Positions 36,345 to 45,308 of a stretch of DNA of 64,000 nucleotides are shown here, piece after piece. The DNA lies in the NCBI GenBank assembly GCA_947494695.1, contig CANLWB010000010.1, positions 1 to 64,000 on the forward strand, read 5' to 3'. This stretch comes from an uncultured Flavobacteriaceae bacterium (GTDB lineage: Bacteria; Bacteroidota; Bacteroidia; Flavobacteriales; Flavobacteriaceae). How positions within the stretch are numbered: the stretch's first letter is position 1; each line of letters starts with the position of its first letter. The notes beneath the pieces were generated by a model. That model saw only the letters and a program-made list of their open reading frames with translations, was not told the origin of the DNA and did no database searches. Both the position numbers and the translations under genes were made by a program.

Positions 36345-37322
36345 ATGATAAGACATATTCTTTTTTTAGCATGGCTATTATGCTTTGTTTCTTGCGAGAA
36401 GAATAAATCGGATAAAGAGAAGCTTCTTTTAGATTCCTCGGGCAATATTAATAATGTTTCTGTTATTGTTGATAATGAACTGTGGAAAGGAAATGTGGGA
36501 GAAGCTATTAGGTCGGTGTTGGCCAAGCCAGTTTATGGTTTACCACAAGATGAACCTATGTTTACACTTAGCCAGATTCCTCCGGCAGTTTTCTCAGGGT
36601 TTGTTACCCGAAACCGAACGGTATTAAAAATAGAACCGAATCATGAAGCCGGAATTGAAATAGTAAAAGACGTTTATGCTAAACCGCAAAAAGTTATTAC
36701 TATTTCGGGAAAAACCAGGAAGGATATTATTAATGTACTAAAAGAGAATGAGGAAAAAATAATTGAAACGTTCAAGAATCAAGAAATAGCCGAAAGACAA
36801 CGTCAAATGGCGAAGTCTCCTTATAGAAGTAAAACCATAAAGGAGAAATTAGGATTGGATATTAAGTTTCAATCCATATATCGCATTGCCAAGGAAACCG
36901 ATAACTTTTTTTGGATTCGTAAAGACATTACAACAGGAACCAATAATTTGATGATTTATGAGTTACCATTAGATGCTTTTGAACGAAATGATAGTATAGT
37001 AAATCAAATCATTAAAATAAGAGACTCTATTGGCAAGACTTATATAGAAGGCCCGTTGGAAGGTTCTTATATGACTACTGAAAATGCATATACTCCTTTT
37101 TATACGGAAACAATACTTGACAATAAGCCTGCTTTTGAAACTAGGGGGCTATGGGATGTTAAGAATGCCTTTATGGGAGGCCCTTTTATTAACTATACCG
37201 TCGAAGATAAAATTAATAAGAGATGGGTGGTCGTAGAGGGGTTTACTTTTGCCCCATCTGTAGACAAACGTAATTACATGTTAGAATTAGAAGCTATTAT
37301 TAGGTCGTTAAAGATAGATTAG
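36345..37322 (+). CDS. DUF4837 family lipoprotein
   Basis: A lipoprotein of 325 aa with the signal ending LLCFVSC (Cys17), followed by EKNKSDKEK. The body matches DUF4837, a Bacteroidota family of unknown function: SSGNINNVSVIVDNELWKG, then PMFTLSQIPP, and later IRKDITTGTNNLMIYELP and PFYTETILDNKPAFETRGLW. These are conserved-looking blocks, but no catalytic residues can be assigned. It follows the transglycosylase gene on the same strand and is closed by a clear terminator, so a cell-envelope role is plausible. Confidence 0.85.
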   Translation: MIRHILFLAWLLCFVSCEKNKSDKEKLLLDSSGNINNVSVIVDNELWKGNVGEAIRSVLAKPVYGLPQDEPMFTLSQIPPAVFSGFVTRNRTVLKIEPNHEAGIEIVKDVYAKPQKVITISGKTRKDIINVLKENEEKIIETFKNQEIAERQRQMAKSPYRSKTIKEKLGLDIKFQSIYRIAKETDNFFWIRKDITTGTNNLMIYELPLDAFERNDSIVNQIIKIRDSIGKTYIEGPLEGSYMTTENAYTPFYTETILDNKPAFETRGLWDVKNAFMGGPFINYTVEDKINKRWVVVEGFTFAPSVDKRNYMLELEAIIRSLKID

Positions 37323-37348
37323 GTCATTTTAAAAGGCTATATAAAACG

Positions 37349-37382
37349 AAAAGATCCTTAACTTAAAAAGGATCTTTTTTTT
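37349..37382 (+). terminator. factor-independent terminator after DUF4837
   Basis: AAAAGATCCTT (37349-37359) pairs with AAGGATCTTTT (37368-37378) around an 8-nt loop and runs into a T-tract to 37382. The A-rich left flank means it could also serve the convergent tatA gene. Confidence 0.82.
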
Positions 37383-37400
37383 CAAAATAAGTAATACAAA

Positions 37401-37583
37401 TTACTCATTGTTATTTTCCTGAGATTCCTCTTCTTTACTAGCGTCTTTAAATTCTTTAATACCACTACCTAATCCGCGCATTAATTCTGGTATTTTCTTT
37501 CCACCAAACAATAGCAAAACAACAACTACAATTAATGCTATTTGCCATGGTCCAATTGCCAATGGTAACATATATAAACTCAT
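37401..37583 (-). CDS. tatA: twin-arginine translocase TatA/TatE subunit
   Basis: A 60-aa membrane subunit of the Tat pathway, which moves folded proteins across the inner membrane. It has one short transmembrane helix (about 14-26, [14 protein letters not shown]), the conserved hinge [20 protein letters not shown] and an acidic amphipathic tail. The size is typical of the short flavobacterial TatA. It is monocistronic, with a -7 box 19 nt upstream, and converges with the DUF4837 gene. No tatC is in the window. Confidence 0.95.
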   Translation of the reverse strand: MSLYMLPLAIGPWQIALIVVVVLLLFGGKKIPELMRGLGSGIKEFKDASKEEESQENNNE

Positions 37584-37601
37584 AATATCTATTTTATGTT
37601 A

Positions 37602-37609
37602 CAAAGTTA
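37602..37609 (-). promoter_or_regulatory. candidate -7 box of tatA (TAACTTTG)
   Basis: On the minus strand TAACTTTG fits TAnnTTTG, 18 nt before the tatA start. No -33 TTG at normal spacing was found. Confidence 0.42.
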
Positions 37610-37698
37610 ATAATTAATGTTTAATAATATCGTTTTAGGTGTAACTTTAGCACAAAGACAAATAGGTCTTGTTATAATTTTATTTAATTTTGTTTTAA

Positions 37699-38565
37699 AT
37701 GGAAGAAAACAAAAAACCTAAGAAAATAAAGCGGAAATTATTAGCCAAATACCGTCTTGTAATTCTTAATGAAAATACATTTGAAGAACGTTTATCTTTT
37801 AAATTAACGCGATTAAACGTTTTTGTTTTGGGGTCTTCGTTAGCCGTTTTGTTAATAGCCTTTACTTACATGATAATAGCCTTTACGCCTCTTAGAGAGT
37901 ATATCCCAGGATACTCATCTACAGCTTTAAAAAAGCAGGCTACAGAATTAAATTATAAGACAGATTCTCTGCAACGTGTTATTGCTATGAACGAGCTTTA
38001 TTATGCTTCGATTAAGAAGGTTTTAAAAGGAGATATAAGTGCAAACGATTTCAACAAAGATTCCATAACAGAAGCTGTTCGGCTAGAGGCAAGCGAAGTT
38101 GACTTTACTCCTATTGACGAAGATTCTATTTTAAGAAGTAAAGTAGATAAAGAAGATAAGTATAATTTATTCGAATCTGCAACGTCCTCAACTAATTTTG
38201 TGTTATTCCCTCCAGCAAATGGCCCGATAAGTGAAACCTATAACGCTGAGGAAAAACACTATGCGGTTGATATTGTATTGCCTAAAAACACTCCAATTAA
38301 AGCTACTGCTGATGGTATAGTGATTTTTGCAGAATGGACGGTAAGTACCGGATATGTTATTATTATAGAGCACAGTTACGGGTTAATTTCTGTTTACAAA
38401 CACAATGCGGCGTTAACAAAAAAACAAGGCGACCTGGTTAAAGCGGGAGAAGTTATTGCTACGGCAGGGAATACGGGAGAGTTGTCTACAGGACCTCATT
38501 TGCATTTTGAACTCTGGAATGACGGTTATCCAATTAATCCAACAAATTTTATAGATTTCAAATAA
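37699..38565 (+). CDS. M23 family peptidoglycan endopeptidase, membrane-anchored
   Basis: A 288-aa zinc endopeptidase of the LytM/M23 kind that cuts peptide cross-links in peptidoglycan. A basic cytoplasmic N-terminus (KKPKKIKRKLLAKYR) is followed by one transmembrane helix (about 40-62), a periplasmic helical linker and the catalytic domain (about 165-286). All zinc ligands are present: H187 and D191 in HYAVD, and H267 and H269 in HLHFEL. This contrasts with the EnvC-like protein at 15184, which lost them. Its stop overlaps the GH3-family start by one base, so the two are coupled. Confidence 0.94.
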   Translation: MEENKKPKKIKRKLLAKYRLVILNENTFEERLSFKLTRLNVFVLGSSLAVLLIAFTYMIIAFTPLREYIPGYSSTALKKQATELNYKTDSLQRVIAMNELYYASIKKVLKGDISANDFNKDSITEAVRLEASEVDFTPIDEDSILRSKVDKEDKYNLFESATSSTNFVLFPPANGPISETYNAEEKHYAVDIVLPKNTPIKATADGIVIFAEWTVSTGYVIIIEHSYGLISVYKHNAALTKKQGDLVKAGEVIATAGNTGELSTGPHLHFELWNDGYPINPTNFIDFK

Positions 38566-40058
38566 TGATATCATTAAAATCGGCTCTTGCAAAACCATTT
38601 GCAAGACGTATTTATAAAACTATTAAGAAGTGGTCGAATAATCCTGTAGAAACCCAAGAAAAGGTTTTTAAGGACTTAATCTCTAGTGCTAAAAGAACGA
38701 AATTTGGAGTGGATCACGATTTTAAAAATATACAATCGTACAACGACTTTGTTAACCATGTTCCTATTAGAGATTATGAAGGGCTAAAGTCTTATGTCGA
38801 CTTAGTAGTAGCCGGCGAAGAGAATATTCTTTGGAAGGGAAAACCTCTTTATTTTGCCAAAACATCTGGTACCACTTCCGGAGCGAAATATATTCCGCTT
38901 ACTAAAGAGAGCATGCCTGCACATGTAGAAGCCGCACGAAATGCCATTTTAATGTATATTCATGAAACGGGAAATTCGAAGTTTGTTGATGGAAAAATGA
39001 TTTTTCTACAGGGAAGTCCGATTTTAAACGAACAGAACGGCGTTAAATTAGGAAGGCTTTCGGGTATAGTAGCGCATTATGTTCCCAAATACCTTCAGAA
39101 AAATAGAATGCCCTCCTGGGAAACGAATTGTATTGAAGATTGGGAAGCAAAGGTAGATGCCATAGTAGAAGAAACCTTATCCGAGAATATGACTATAATC
39201 TCTGGGATTCCTTCCTGGGTGCAGATGTATTTTGAAAAGCTTCAGCAAAAGACCAATAAAAAGGTTGGTGACATATTTAAAAATTTTAATTTATTTATTT
39301 TTGGGGGTGTTAATTACGAACCTTATAGAGCCAAGTTTGAAAATCTGATTGGAAGGCGTGTGGATAGCATTGAGTTATACCCGGCAAGTGAAGGCTTTTT
39401 TGCTTTTCAGGACTCACAAAAGGAAAAAGGGATGTTATTGTTGTTAAATTCTGGAATTTTTTATGAGTTCGTAAAAGCAGATGAATTTTTCGAAGAAAAC
39501 CCTAAAAGAATAACAGTTAAAGATGTTGAGGTTGGTGTAAATTATGTTATGATAATTTCAACCAATGCCGGACTTTGGGCATATAATATTGGTGATACGG
39601 TTCAGTTTACTTCAACCAAGCCCTATCGCGTGATTGTTTCAGGGCGTATAAAACACTTTATTTCGGCTTTTGGAGAGCACGTTATTGGTAAAGAGGTGGA
39701 GCAAGCTTTGGAAGAGGCGCTTTTCGATTCAGATGTAAGTGTTTCTGAATTTACTGTGGCTCCTCAAATAAACCCTAAAGAGGGGTTGCCTTATCATGAA
39801 TGGTTTATCGAATTTGAGAAAGAGCCCAATGATGTCTTAGAACTAGCAAAAAAAATTGACCTGTCTCTTCAAAAGCAAAATTCATACTATTTCGATTTAA
39901 TTGATGGTAAAGTGTTGCAGACGTTAAAAATAACAAAGGTTAAAAAAGGAGGGTTTCAGGACTACATGAAATCTATAGGGAAGTTAGGAGGACAAAACAA
40001 ATTACCAAGACTTTCAAATGACAGGAAAATAGTTGATAAGTTCTCTTACAACAATTAA
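38565..40058 (+). CDS. GH3 auxin-responsive promoter family protein
   Basis: A 497-aa member of the GH3 family in the adenylating (ANL) superfamily. Plant members conjugate amino acids to acyl acids; bacterial members are common in Bacteroidota but largely uncharacterised. The ATP-binding loop FAKTSGTTSGAKYIPLT (near residue 105) and the motifs IFGGVNYEPYR, YPASEGFFAFQ and YNIGDTVQFTS are as in the family, with a small C-terminal domain (SGRIKHFISAFGEHV onward). It would activate a carboxylate as an acyl-adenylate, but substrate and acceptor are unknown. It is translationally coupled to the M23 peptidase gene. Confidence 0.9.
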   Translation: MISLKSALAKPFARRIYKTIKKWSNNPVETQEKVFKDLISSAKRTKFGVDHDFKNIQSYNDFVNHVPIRDYEGLKSYVDLVVAGEENILWKGKPLYFAKTSGTTSGAKYIPLTKESMPAHVEAARNAILMYIHETGNSKFVDGKMIFLQGSPILNEQNGVKLGRLSGIVAHYVPKYLQKNRMPSWETNCIEDWEAKVDAIVEETLSENMTIISGIPSWVQMYFEKLQQKTNKKVGDIFKNFNLFIFGGVNYEPYRAKFENLIGRRVDSIELYPASEGFFAFQDSQKEKGMLLLLNSGIFYEFVKADEFFEENPKRITVKDVEVGVNYVMIISTNAGLWAYNIGDTVQFTSTKPYRVIVSGRIKHFISAFGEHVIGKEVEQALEEALFDSDVSVSEFTVAPQINPKEGLPYHEWFIEFEKEPNDVLELAKKIDLSLQKQNSYYFDLIDGKVLQTLKITKVKKGGFQDYMKSIGKLGGQNKLPRLSNDRKIVDKFSYNN

Positions 40059-40070
40059 CGCAAATAATAC

Positions 40071-40078
40071 TATCTTTG
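40071..40078 (+). promoter_or_regulatory. candidate -7 box (TATCTTTG) with an AGGAGG ribosome site after it
   Basis: TATCTTTG fits TAnnTTTG and lies just after the GH3 gene stop. AGGAGG at 40081-40086 precedes the ATG at 40099 by 12 nt. Together they support ATG 40099 over the TTG at 40033 as the start of the next gene. Confidence 0.45.
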
Positions 40079-40098
40079 GCAGGAGGTTAAAAGTATAC

Positions 40099-41787
40099 AT
40101 GAGTAATAACAAAAAACATCATTCCAGAACAAGAGCACAAGAAAGCTCCAATGCTATTGAAAGGATGTATATTACTATGCGCCACCTATTCAATAGGGGC
40201 TTTTATAAACCCATGGGAATTTCTGGAGAGACCTTAAGACAATCTTTATTACTTTTACGTCCGGAAATTTATGGTTCCATTGGTGAAGAAAAAGCCGAAT
40301 TAGAAGGGTTGCTTTATGTTATTGACAGGCTTCCCTCTGGAATTGAAGAGTGTACGTTTATTAATTTAACGAGTGATGAAGGTTATGGGAATTCTCATTT
40401 TAAACCCATAATACCTGAAAAAAGACGGAGAAATTGCTACAGGATTGATGACGAGCAAATGAATATTGAGATTACTCGTGGACGATCTGAAATCTACGAT
40501 ATCTTAACGCATCTCACGTTTCTTTTTATAGAATCTCATAAAATTAGCAATCGTGTTTTAATAAACGAGGAAGGCGTAACCACAAGAGATTGGATAAAAC
40601 TGGAAAAGGCCGTATTATCTAAGAAAAAGCTTTCTCAGGACGAGCGTGAAGTAGCCATAACACATGTGGCTAATATTTTGGGAAGAACGTTTAATGAGCT
40701 TCGAACTGTTTATGATGATTTTTCTACAACTTCCCACCGGGAAAGATTGCTCCATATTGTTTATTGGTTGGGAAAATTAGCTATAGAAGAACAGGTTAAC
40801 AATAAAAAAAGAACAATAACTTTTAGTCCGGTTTTAAGGGAGCGTATTGGGCATCATATACATGGAGAAATTTGGGCAGATACAATAAAGGAAACTCTGT
40901 TTAAAAATAATTTGCTAGAAAGGCCTATCCATATAATTAGCGCCAATATGCATAGTGTAATGAACACGCTTTTTTCGAGTGTCTTAAAACCTAAAACACC
41001 AAAGAAAGATATTTTCGAAGTATATGAGTCTTTAAGTAATAAAGAAAATGAATCGCTTCGAAACAAAGTAGTTAAAGAGGCGTTAAATCAGGGGATGATT
41101 TATATTAAGGATACATCGGGAACAAATATTGATGTGCAGATTTTCGATACTTGCAAAATGAATCTTTCTAAGGTAGATTTAGATGTAAAAGAAGACGTAA
41201 TAGAAAAAGAAAAACCTGTTATATTGGTTATGGATTATGCTTTCGGAGAACAGGCTTACGAAACTATTGATGAACTCCTGAAACCTTATGTAGGAGAGGA
41301 TAAAAAAAACTATTTGAATATAGAATCCATATCTATAATGGGTAAAGCAGGCATTCTTGAAGGAGGCAAAGGAGATATTATGATACCTTCGGCTCATATT
41401 TTTGAAGGAACTGCCGACAATTATCCTTTTGCGAATGAACTTAAAAGAGAAGATCTTGAGGGGCAGGGTGTAGATGTATTTGAAGGTTCGATGATAACCG
41501 TTTTAGGGACGTCATTGCAGAATAAAGATATTTTAAAGTTTTTTCATAACTCAACCTGGCAGGTCATTGGTTTAGAAATGGAGGGAGCTCATTACCAAAA
41601 AGCTATACAGGCGGCTTCAAAGGTTAGAGCGAGTATTAGTCAGGATGTAAAGGTGAGATATGCATATTACGCCAGCGATAATCCATTAGAAACAGGAGCT
41701 ACATTAGCTTCAGGAGGTTTAGGTACTTCTGGAGTAAGGCCAACATATTTAATTACAAGAACGTTATTACAACAAATACTAAATTAA
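40099..41787 (+). CDS. DUF6909-like protein with nucleoside-phosphorylase-like C-terminus
   Basis: A 562-aa cytoplasmic protein that I tentatively place in DUF6909, a Bacteroidota family of unknown function. The start is ATG 40099, preceded by AGGAGG; an in-frame TTG at 40033 lies inside the GH3 gene and before the -7 box. The N-terminal half is charged and helical. The C-terminal half (about 365-560) resembles the nucleoside phosphorylase/nucleosidase fold: MGKAGILEGGKGDIMIPSA, then VIGLEMEGAHYQKA, the E-M-E-G ribose-binding motif, and YASDNPL. It might cleave or sense a nucleoside or nucleotide. It stands at the edge of the polysaccharide locus, 12 bp from the chain-length-regulator-like gene. 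Confidence 0.75.
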   Translation: MSNNKKHHSRTRAQESSNAIERMYITMRHLFNRGFYKPMGISGETLRQSLLLLRPEIYGSIGEEKAELEGLLYVIDRLPSGIEECTFINLTSDEGYGNSHFKPIIPEKRRRNCYRIDDEQMNIEITRGRSEIYDILTHLTFLFIESHKISNRVLINEEGVTTRDWIKLEKAVLSKKKLSQDEREVAITHVANILGRTFNELRTVYDDFSTTSHRERLLHIVYWLGKLAIEEQVNNKKRTITFSPVLRERIGHHIHGEIWADTIKETLFKNNLLERPIHIISANMHSVMNTLFSSVLKPKTPKKDIFEVYESLSNKENESLRNKVVKEALNQGMIYIKDTSGTNIDVQIFDTCKMNLSKVDLDVKEDVIEKEKPVILVMDYAFGEQAYETIDELLKPYVGEDKKNYLNIESISIMGKAGILEGGKGDIMIPSAHIFEGTADNYPFANELKREDLEGQGVDVFEGSMITVLGTSLQNKDILKFFHNSTWQVIGLEMEGAHYQKAIQAASKVRASISQDVKVRYAYYASDNPLETGATLASGGLGTSGVRPTYLITRTLLQQILN

Positions 41788-41799
41788 CATATAATAATT

Positions 41800-42876
41800 A
41801 TGAGTAACGATTTGCCACAAAAACAGCAATCTGAAGAAGTAGATTTAGGGCAACTTTTTAAGTTAATAGGAAAAGGGTTTACTAGCGTGTTTAGCTATAT
41901 TGGAAGCTTTTTTAAAAAACTCTTTTTAGCATTCGTTTGGTTAGTGTTTTTTATTAAAAGACATGCGTTGAAATTGGCTATATCAGGTGTTGTTGGTGTT
42001 ATTTTAGGGACAGTATTAGAAAAAACATCTGAACCCGTATACAAGTCTTATATAACGGTAAAGCAAAATTACGAGACCGGAGAGAATTTGTATAATACAA
42101 TTGGTTATTATAATGATTTATTAAAACAAGGTGATATAACTGCTATAGAAAATGTTTTAGGGGTTAAATATGAGGAAGCAATGTCTATTTTATATTTTGA
42201 AATGGAGCCTGTAATTAGCGAAAATCAAAGGCTTCAAGAATTTGATGCGTACCTTCAAACATTAGATACATCAATCGCAAGAACTGTAGAGTATAAAACG
42301 TTCTTAAAAAACTCTGAAGATTATCATCATCAATATCAGCAAATAACTATCAAAGCCAAAGAAAGAAACAATTTTAAAACAGTGTTTCGAAAGATTATTG
42401 ATAACATTAATTCTAATGTGTATTTTAAAAGGGAACAGGAAAAAGATTTAAAAGAATTAAGAGATCAGGCTTCCGCTATTTCGGAATCGCTTATAAAATC
42501 TGATACATTGCTTGCTGTATATCAAAAAGCCATAGTAACGTCTGCCGAAAATAAGAATGATTTTGAATCCAAAATTACAATTACATCAGATAATGGGAAA
42601 ATTAGTTCAACCAAAGAGTTCGAACTTTATAATAAGCATCTGGAATTAAAACAGGAATTATCGGAAATTGAAAGGGAAATTGCTGATAAAGCGCATATCA
42701 TTGAAATCACTTCCAGCAAGCAGGATAGTGGAACCATTGATGATAAAAAAGAACTTTTCGGTAAAAAGGTGAGTCCTAAGTTATTCTATGGTATTATTTT
42801 GACCGGGCTTACTTTTTTAACATTACTCATTTTTAGGTTTGTTAAGTTTTTAGAGCGTTATAAACATAAAGTATAA
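41800..42876 (+). CDS. Wzz-like chain length determinant protein
   Basis: An inner-membrane protein of 358 aa with the layout of polysaccharide co-polymerases, which set polymer length with Wzy. It has a cytoplasmic N-terminus with an amphipathic or hydrophobic segment, a transmembrane helix around residues 45-68 (LKLAISGVVGVILGT), a large periplasmic helical domain with coiled-coil character, and a second helix at about 327-347 followed by a short basic tail. There is no attached tyrosine kinase domain. It opens the polysaccharide locus and ends 1 bp before rfbB. Confidence 0.78.
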   Translation: MSNDLPQKQQSEEVDLGQLFKLIGKGFTSVFSYIGSFFKKLFLAFVWLVFFIKRHALKLAISGVVGVILGTVLEKTSEPVYKSYITVKQNYETGENLYNTIGYYNDLLKQGDITAIENVLGVKYEEAMSILYFEMEPVISENQRLQEFDAYLQTLDTSIARTVEYKTFLKNSEDYHHQYQQITIKAKERNNFKTVFRKIIDNINSNVYFKREQEKDLKELRDQASAISESLIKSDTLLAVYQKAIVTSAENKNDFESKITITSDNGKISSTKEFELYNKHLELKQELSEIEREIADKAHIIEITSSKQDSGTIDDKKELFGKKVSPKLFYGIILTGLTFLTLLIFRFVKFLERYKHKV

Positions 42877-42877
42877 T

Positions 42878-43885
42878 ATGACTATTTTAGTAACGGGAGG
42901 TGCTGGTTTTATAGGGTCTAACTTTATCGTTTATTTTTTAAAACACAACACCCATATTAAAATTGTAAATATAGACAGGCTTACTTACGCTGGGGATTTA
43001 GCGAATGTAAGTGATGTTGAAAACAATCAGAATTACGAATTTGTTCAAGGAGATATTTGTGATCAGAACTTAATAAAAAATTTGTTTAAAAAGTATGATT
43101 TTCAGGGTGTTATTCATTTTGCTGCCGAATCTCATGTGGATAATTCTATAAAAGCACCCGATGCGTTTATTAAGACGAATGTATTAGGAACATTTAATTT
43201 AATAGACGCCGCTAAAAACCATTGGATGGAAGCTCCAAATAAAGTGAAAAACAGACATGCAACATCAAGATTTCATCATATTTCGACCGATGAGGTTTAT
43301 GGCTCTTTAGGGCAGGATGGTTTGTTTACTGAACAAACAGCATATGCTCCAAATAGTCCCTATAGTGCTTCTAAGGCTTCTTCAGATTTTATTGTTAGGA
43401 GTTATTTTCATACCTATGGGATGAATGTTGTTACGACAAACTGTTCTAATAATTATGGGCCGAAGCAACATGATGAGAAATTAATTCCGATAATAATCCA
43501 AAAAGCACTTTTGGGAGATGAAATTCCTATTTATGGGAATGGACAAAACGTAAGGGATTGGTTGTATGTCCTAGATCATTGTAAAGGAATTGAGAAAGCA
43601 TTTAATGAGGGGCTTTCTGGTGAAACGTACAATATTGGAGGGGGAAATGAGCGTGATAATTTATATATTGCTAATACAATTTGTGATATTTTGGATAAGA
43701 AACTACCTAAGGACAAATCATATAAGGAACAGATAACATTTGTTAAAGACAGACCAGGACATGATTTTAGATATGCCATAGATGCTTCTAAAATTGAACA
43801 AGAACTTGGGTGGAGGGCAAAAGAAACGTTTGAAACGGGAATAAGGAAGACCATTGATTGGTACATTAAAAAGTATAGAAATTAG
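42878..43885 (+). CDS. rfbB: dTDP-glucose 4,6-dehydratase
   Basis: The second enzyme of dTDP-L-rhamnose synthesis (335 aa), converting dTDP-glucose to dTDP-4-keto-6-deoxyglucose with bound NAD. Signatures are GGAGFIGSNF near the N-terminus, HFAAESHVDNSI, the active-site STDEVYGSLG with Asp and Glu, and YSASKASSD with the catalytic Tyr-x3-Lys; RDWLYVLDHCKGI and GGGNERDN follow. The length is normal. It is the first of four adjacent dTDP-rhamnose genes. Confidence 0.96.
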   Translation: MTILVTGGAGFIGSNFIVYFLKHNTHIKIVNIDRLTYAGDLANVSDVENNQNYEFVQGDICDQNLIKNLFKKYDFQGVIHFAAESHVDNSIKAPDAFIKTNVLGTFNLIDAAKNHWMEAPNKVKNRHATSRFHHISTDEVYGSLGQDGLFTEQTAYAPNSPYSASKASSDFIVRSYFHTYGMNVVTTNCSNNYGPKQHDEKLIPIIIQKALLGDEIPIYGNGQNVRDWLYVLDHCKGIEKAFNEGLSGETYNIGGGNERDNLYIANTICDILDKKLPKDKSYKEQITFVKDRPGHDFRYAIDASKIEQELGWRAKETFETGIRKTIDWYIKKYRN

Positions 43886-44743
43886 ATGAAAGGAATTGTA
43901 TTGGCCGGAGGTTCTGGAACTCGTTTACACCCACTTACTAAGGTTGTAAGTAAGCAACTAATGCCTGTTTACGACAAGCCGATGATATATTATCCTATAA
44001 CAACATTGATGTCGGCAGGAATCACAGAGATTTTGATAATTTCTACTTCAAAAGATATACCAAGGTTTAGTGACTTATTGGGTAATGGCAGTGATTATGG
44101 CTGCACATTTTCTTATGCGATTCAAGAAGCTCCAAATGGATTAGCTGAAGCGTTCTTAATTGGAGAAGATTTTATCGGAAATGATAGTGTGGCTTTAGTT
44201 TTAGGGGATAATATCTTTTATGGATCCGGTCTAGAACAAACGTTAAAAGCTAATACGAATCCGGAGGGTGGTGTTATTTTTGCGTATCATGTTTTGGATC
44301 CTCAACGTTATGGGGTTGTTGAATTTGATGAAAATAATAAAGCTGTCTCAATTGAAGAGAAGCCGGAAAAACCAAAGTCTAATTTTGCTGTGCCTGGGAT
44401 TTATTTCTATGATAATGAGGTGGTTAATATAGCGAAGTACATTGAGCCCAGTACCCGTGGCGAGCTAGAAATAACAGATGTTAATAAGGTTTATCTGGAA
44501 AAAGGGATTCTTAGCGTTGAAATTCTGGATAAAGGTACAGCATGGTTGGATACAGGGACGTTTAATTCACTTATGCAAGCATCTCAATTTGTTCAGGTAA
44601 TCGAAGAGCGCCAAGGCTTAAAAATAGGTTGTATTGAAGAAATGGCATATAAAATGGGGTATATAGATAGCGCACAACTTAATATACTTGCAGAACCGTT
44701 GCTTAAAAGTGGTTATGGCCAATATCTTCAACAATTAATATAA
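43886..44743 (+). CDS. rfbA: glucose-1-phosphate thymidylyltransferase
   Basis: The first enzyme of dTDP-L-rhamnose synthesis (285 aa), making dTDP-glucose from dTTP and glucose-1-phosphate. It carries [20 protein letters not shown] at the N-terminus, with the expected signature Arg and Lys, then [21 protein letters not shown] and GTAWLDTGT. The length matches the short RfbA/RmlA class. It starts on the base after the rfbB stop. Confidence 0.97.
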   Translation: MKGIVLAGGSGTRLHPLTKVVSKQLMPVYDKPMIYYPITTLMSAGITEILIISTSKDIPRFSDLLGNGSDYGCTFSYAIQEAPNGLAEAFLIGEDFIGNDSVALVLGDNIFYGSGLEQTLKANTNPEGGVIFAYHVLDPQRYGVVEFDENNKAVSIEEKPEKPKSNFAVPGIYFYDNEVVNIAKYIEPSTRGELEITDVNKVYLEKGILSVEILDKGTAWLDTGTFNSLMQASQFVQVIEERQGLKIGCIEEMAYKMGYIDSAQLNILAEPLLKSGYGQYLQQLI

Positions 44744-44756
44744 TACTGATGCGTTA

Positions 44757-45308
44757 ATGATAGTTGAAGAAACATATTTAAAAGGATGCTTTGTTTTAAC
44801 ACCGGATGTATTCAAAGATGAGCGAGGCTTTTTTTTTGAAAGTTTTAATAAAAACACTTTTAAATCAGAGACAGGGATTACTGTTGATTTTGTACAAGAT
44901 AATCAATCAAAATCCTCAAGAGGCGTATTAAGAGGCATGCATTTTCAAACGGGAGAACATGCTCAGGCCAAACTAATACAAGTTGTGAAAGGGAAAGTCC
45001 TAGATGTTTGTGTTGATTTTAGAAAAGAGTCTCCAACCTTTGGTAAACACTTCTCCGTTGTTTTAGACGATATTGAGCATAAACAAGTTTATATACCCAG
45101 GGGGTTTGCACATGGTTTTCTGGTTTTGGAGGATGACACAATTTTCTCTTACAAGTGTGATAATTTTTACAATAAAGAATCGGAGTCAGGTATTTTATTT
45201 GATGATAAAGATTTAAATATAGAATGGGGTTTTTCTTTTGATAAACTAATAGTATCGGAAAAAGATAGACGATTACCTTTATTTAAAGACTTTGCGAATG
45301 ATTATTAA
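44757..45308 (+). CDS. rfbC: dTDP-4-dehydrorhamnose 3,5-epimerase
   Basis: The third dTDP-L-rhamnose enzyme (183 aa), a cupin that epimerises C3 and C5 of the 4-keto sugar. FVQDNQSKSSRGVLRGMHFQ contains the catalytic His region, KGKVLDVCVDFRKESPTFGK the core strand, and YIPRGFAHGFLVLED the second motif with the conserved Tyr/His. The length is normal. The gene overlaps the start of rfbD by 11 bp. Confidence 0.97.
   Translation: MIVEETYLKGCFVLTPDVFKDERGFFFESFNKNTFKSETGITVDFVQDNQSKSSRGVLRGMHFQTGEHAQAKLIQVVKGKVLDVCVDFRKESPTFGKHFSVVLDDIEHKQVYIPRGFAHGFLVLEDDTIFSYKCDNFYNKESESGILFDDKDLNIEWGFSFDKLIVSEKDRRLPLFKDFANDY

Noticed and set aside
37685-37692. TAATTTTG as a promoter of the M23 peptidase gene
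   Set aside because: It ends only 6 nt before the ATG, which would leave a leaderless message; it may be chance in AT-rich DNA.
40033-40098. TTG start extending the DUF6909-like protein by 22 residues
   Set aside because: It lies inside the GH3 gene and before a -7 box; AGGAGG precedes the ATG at 40099.
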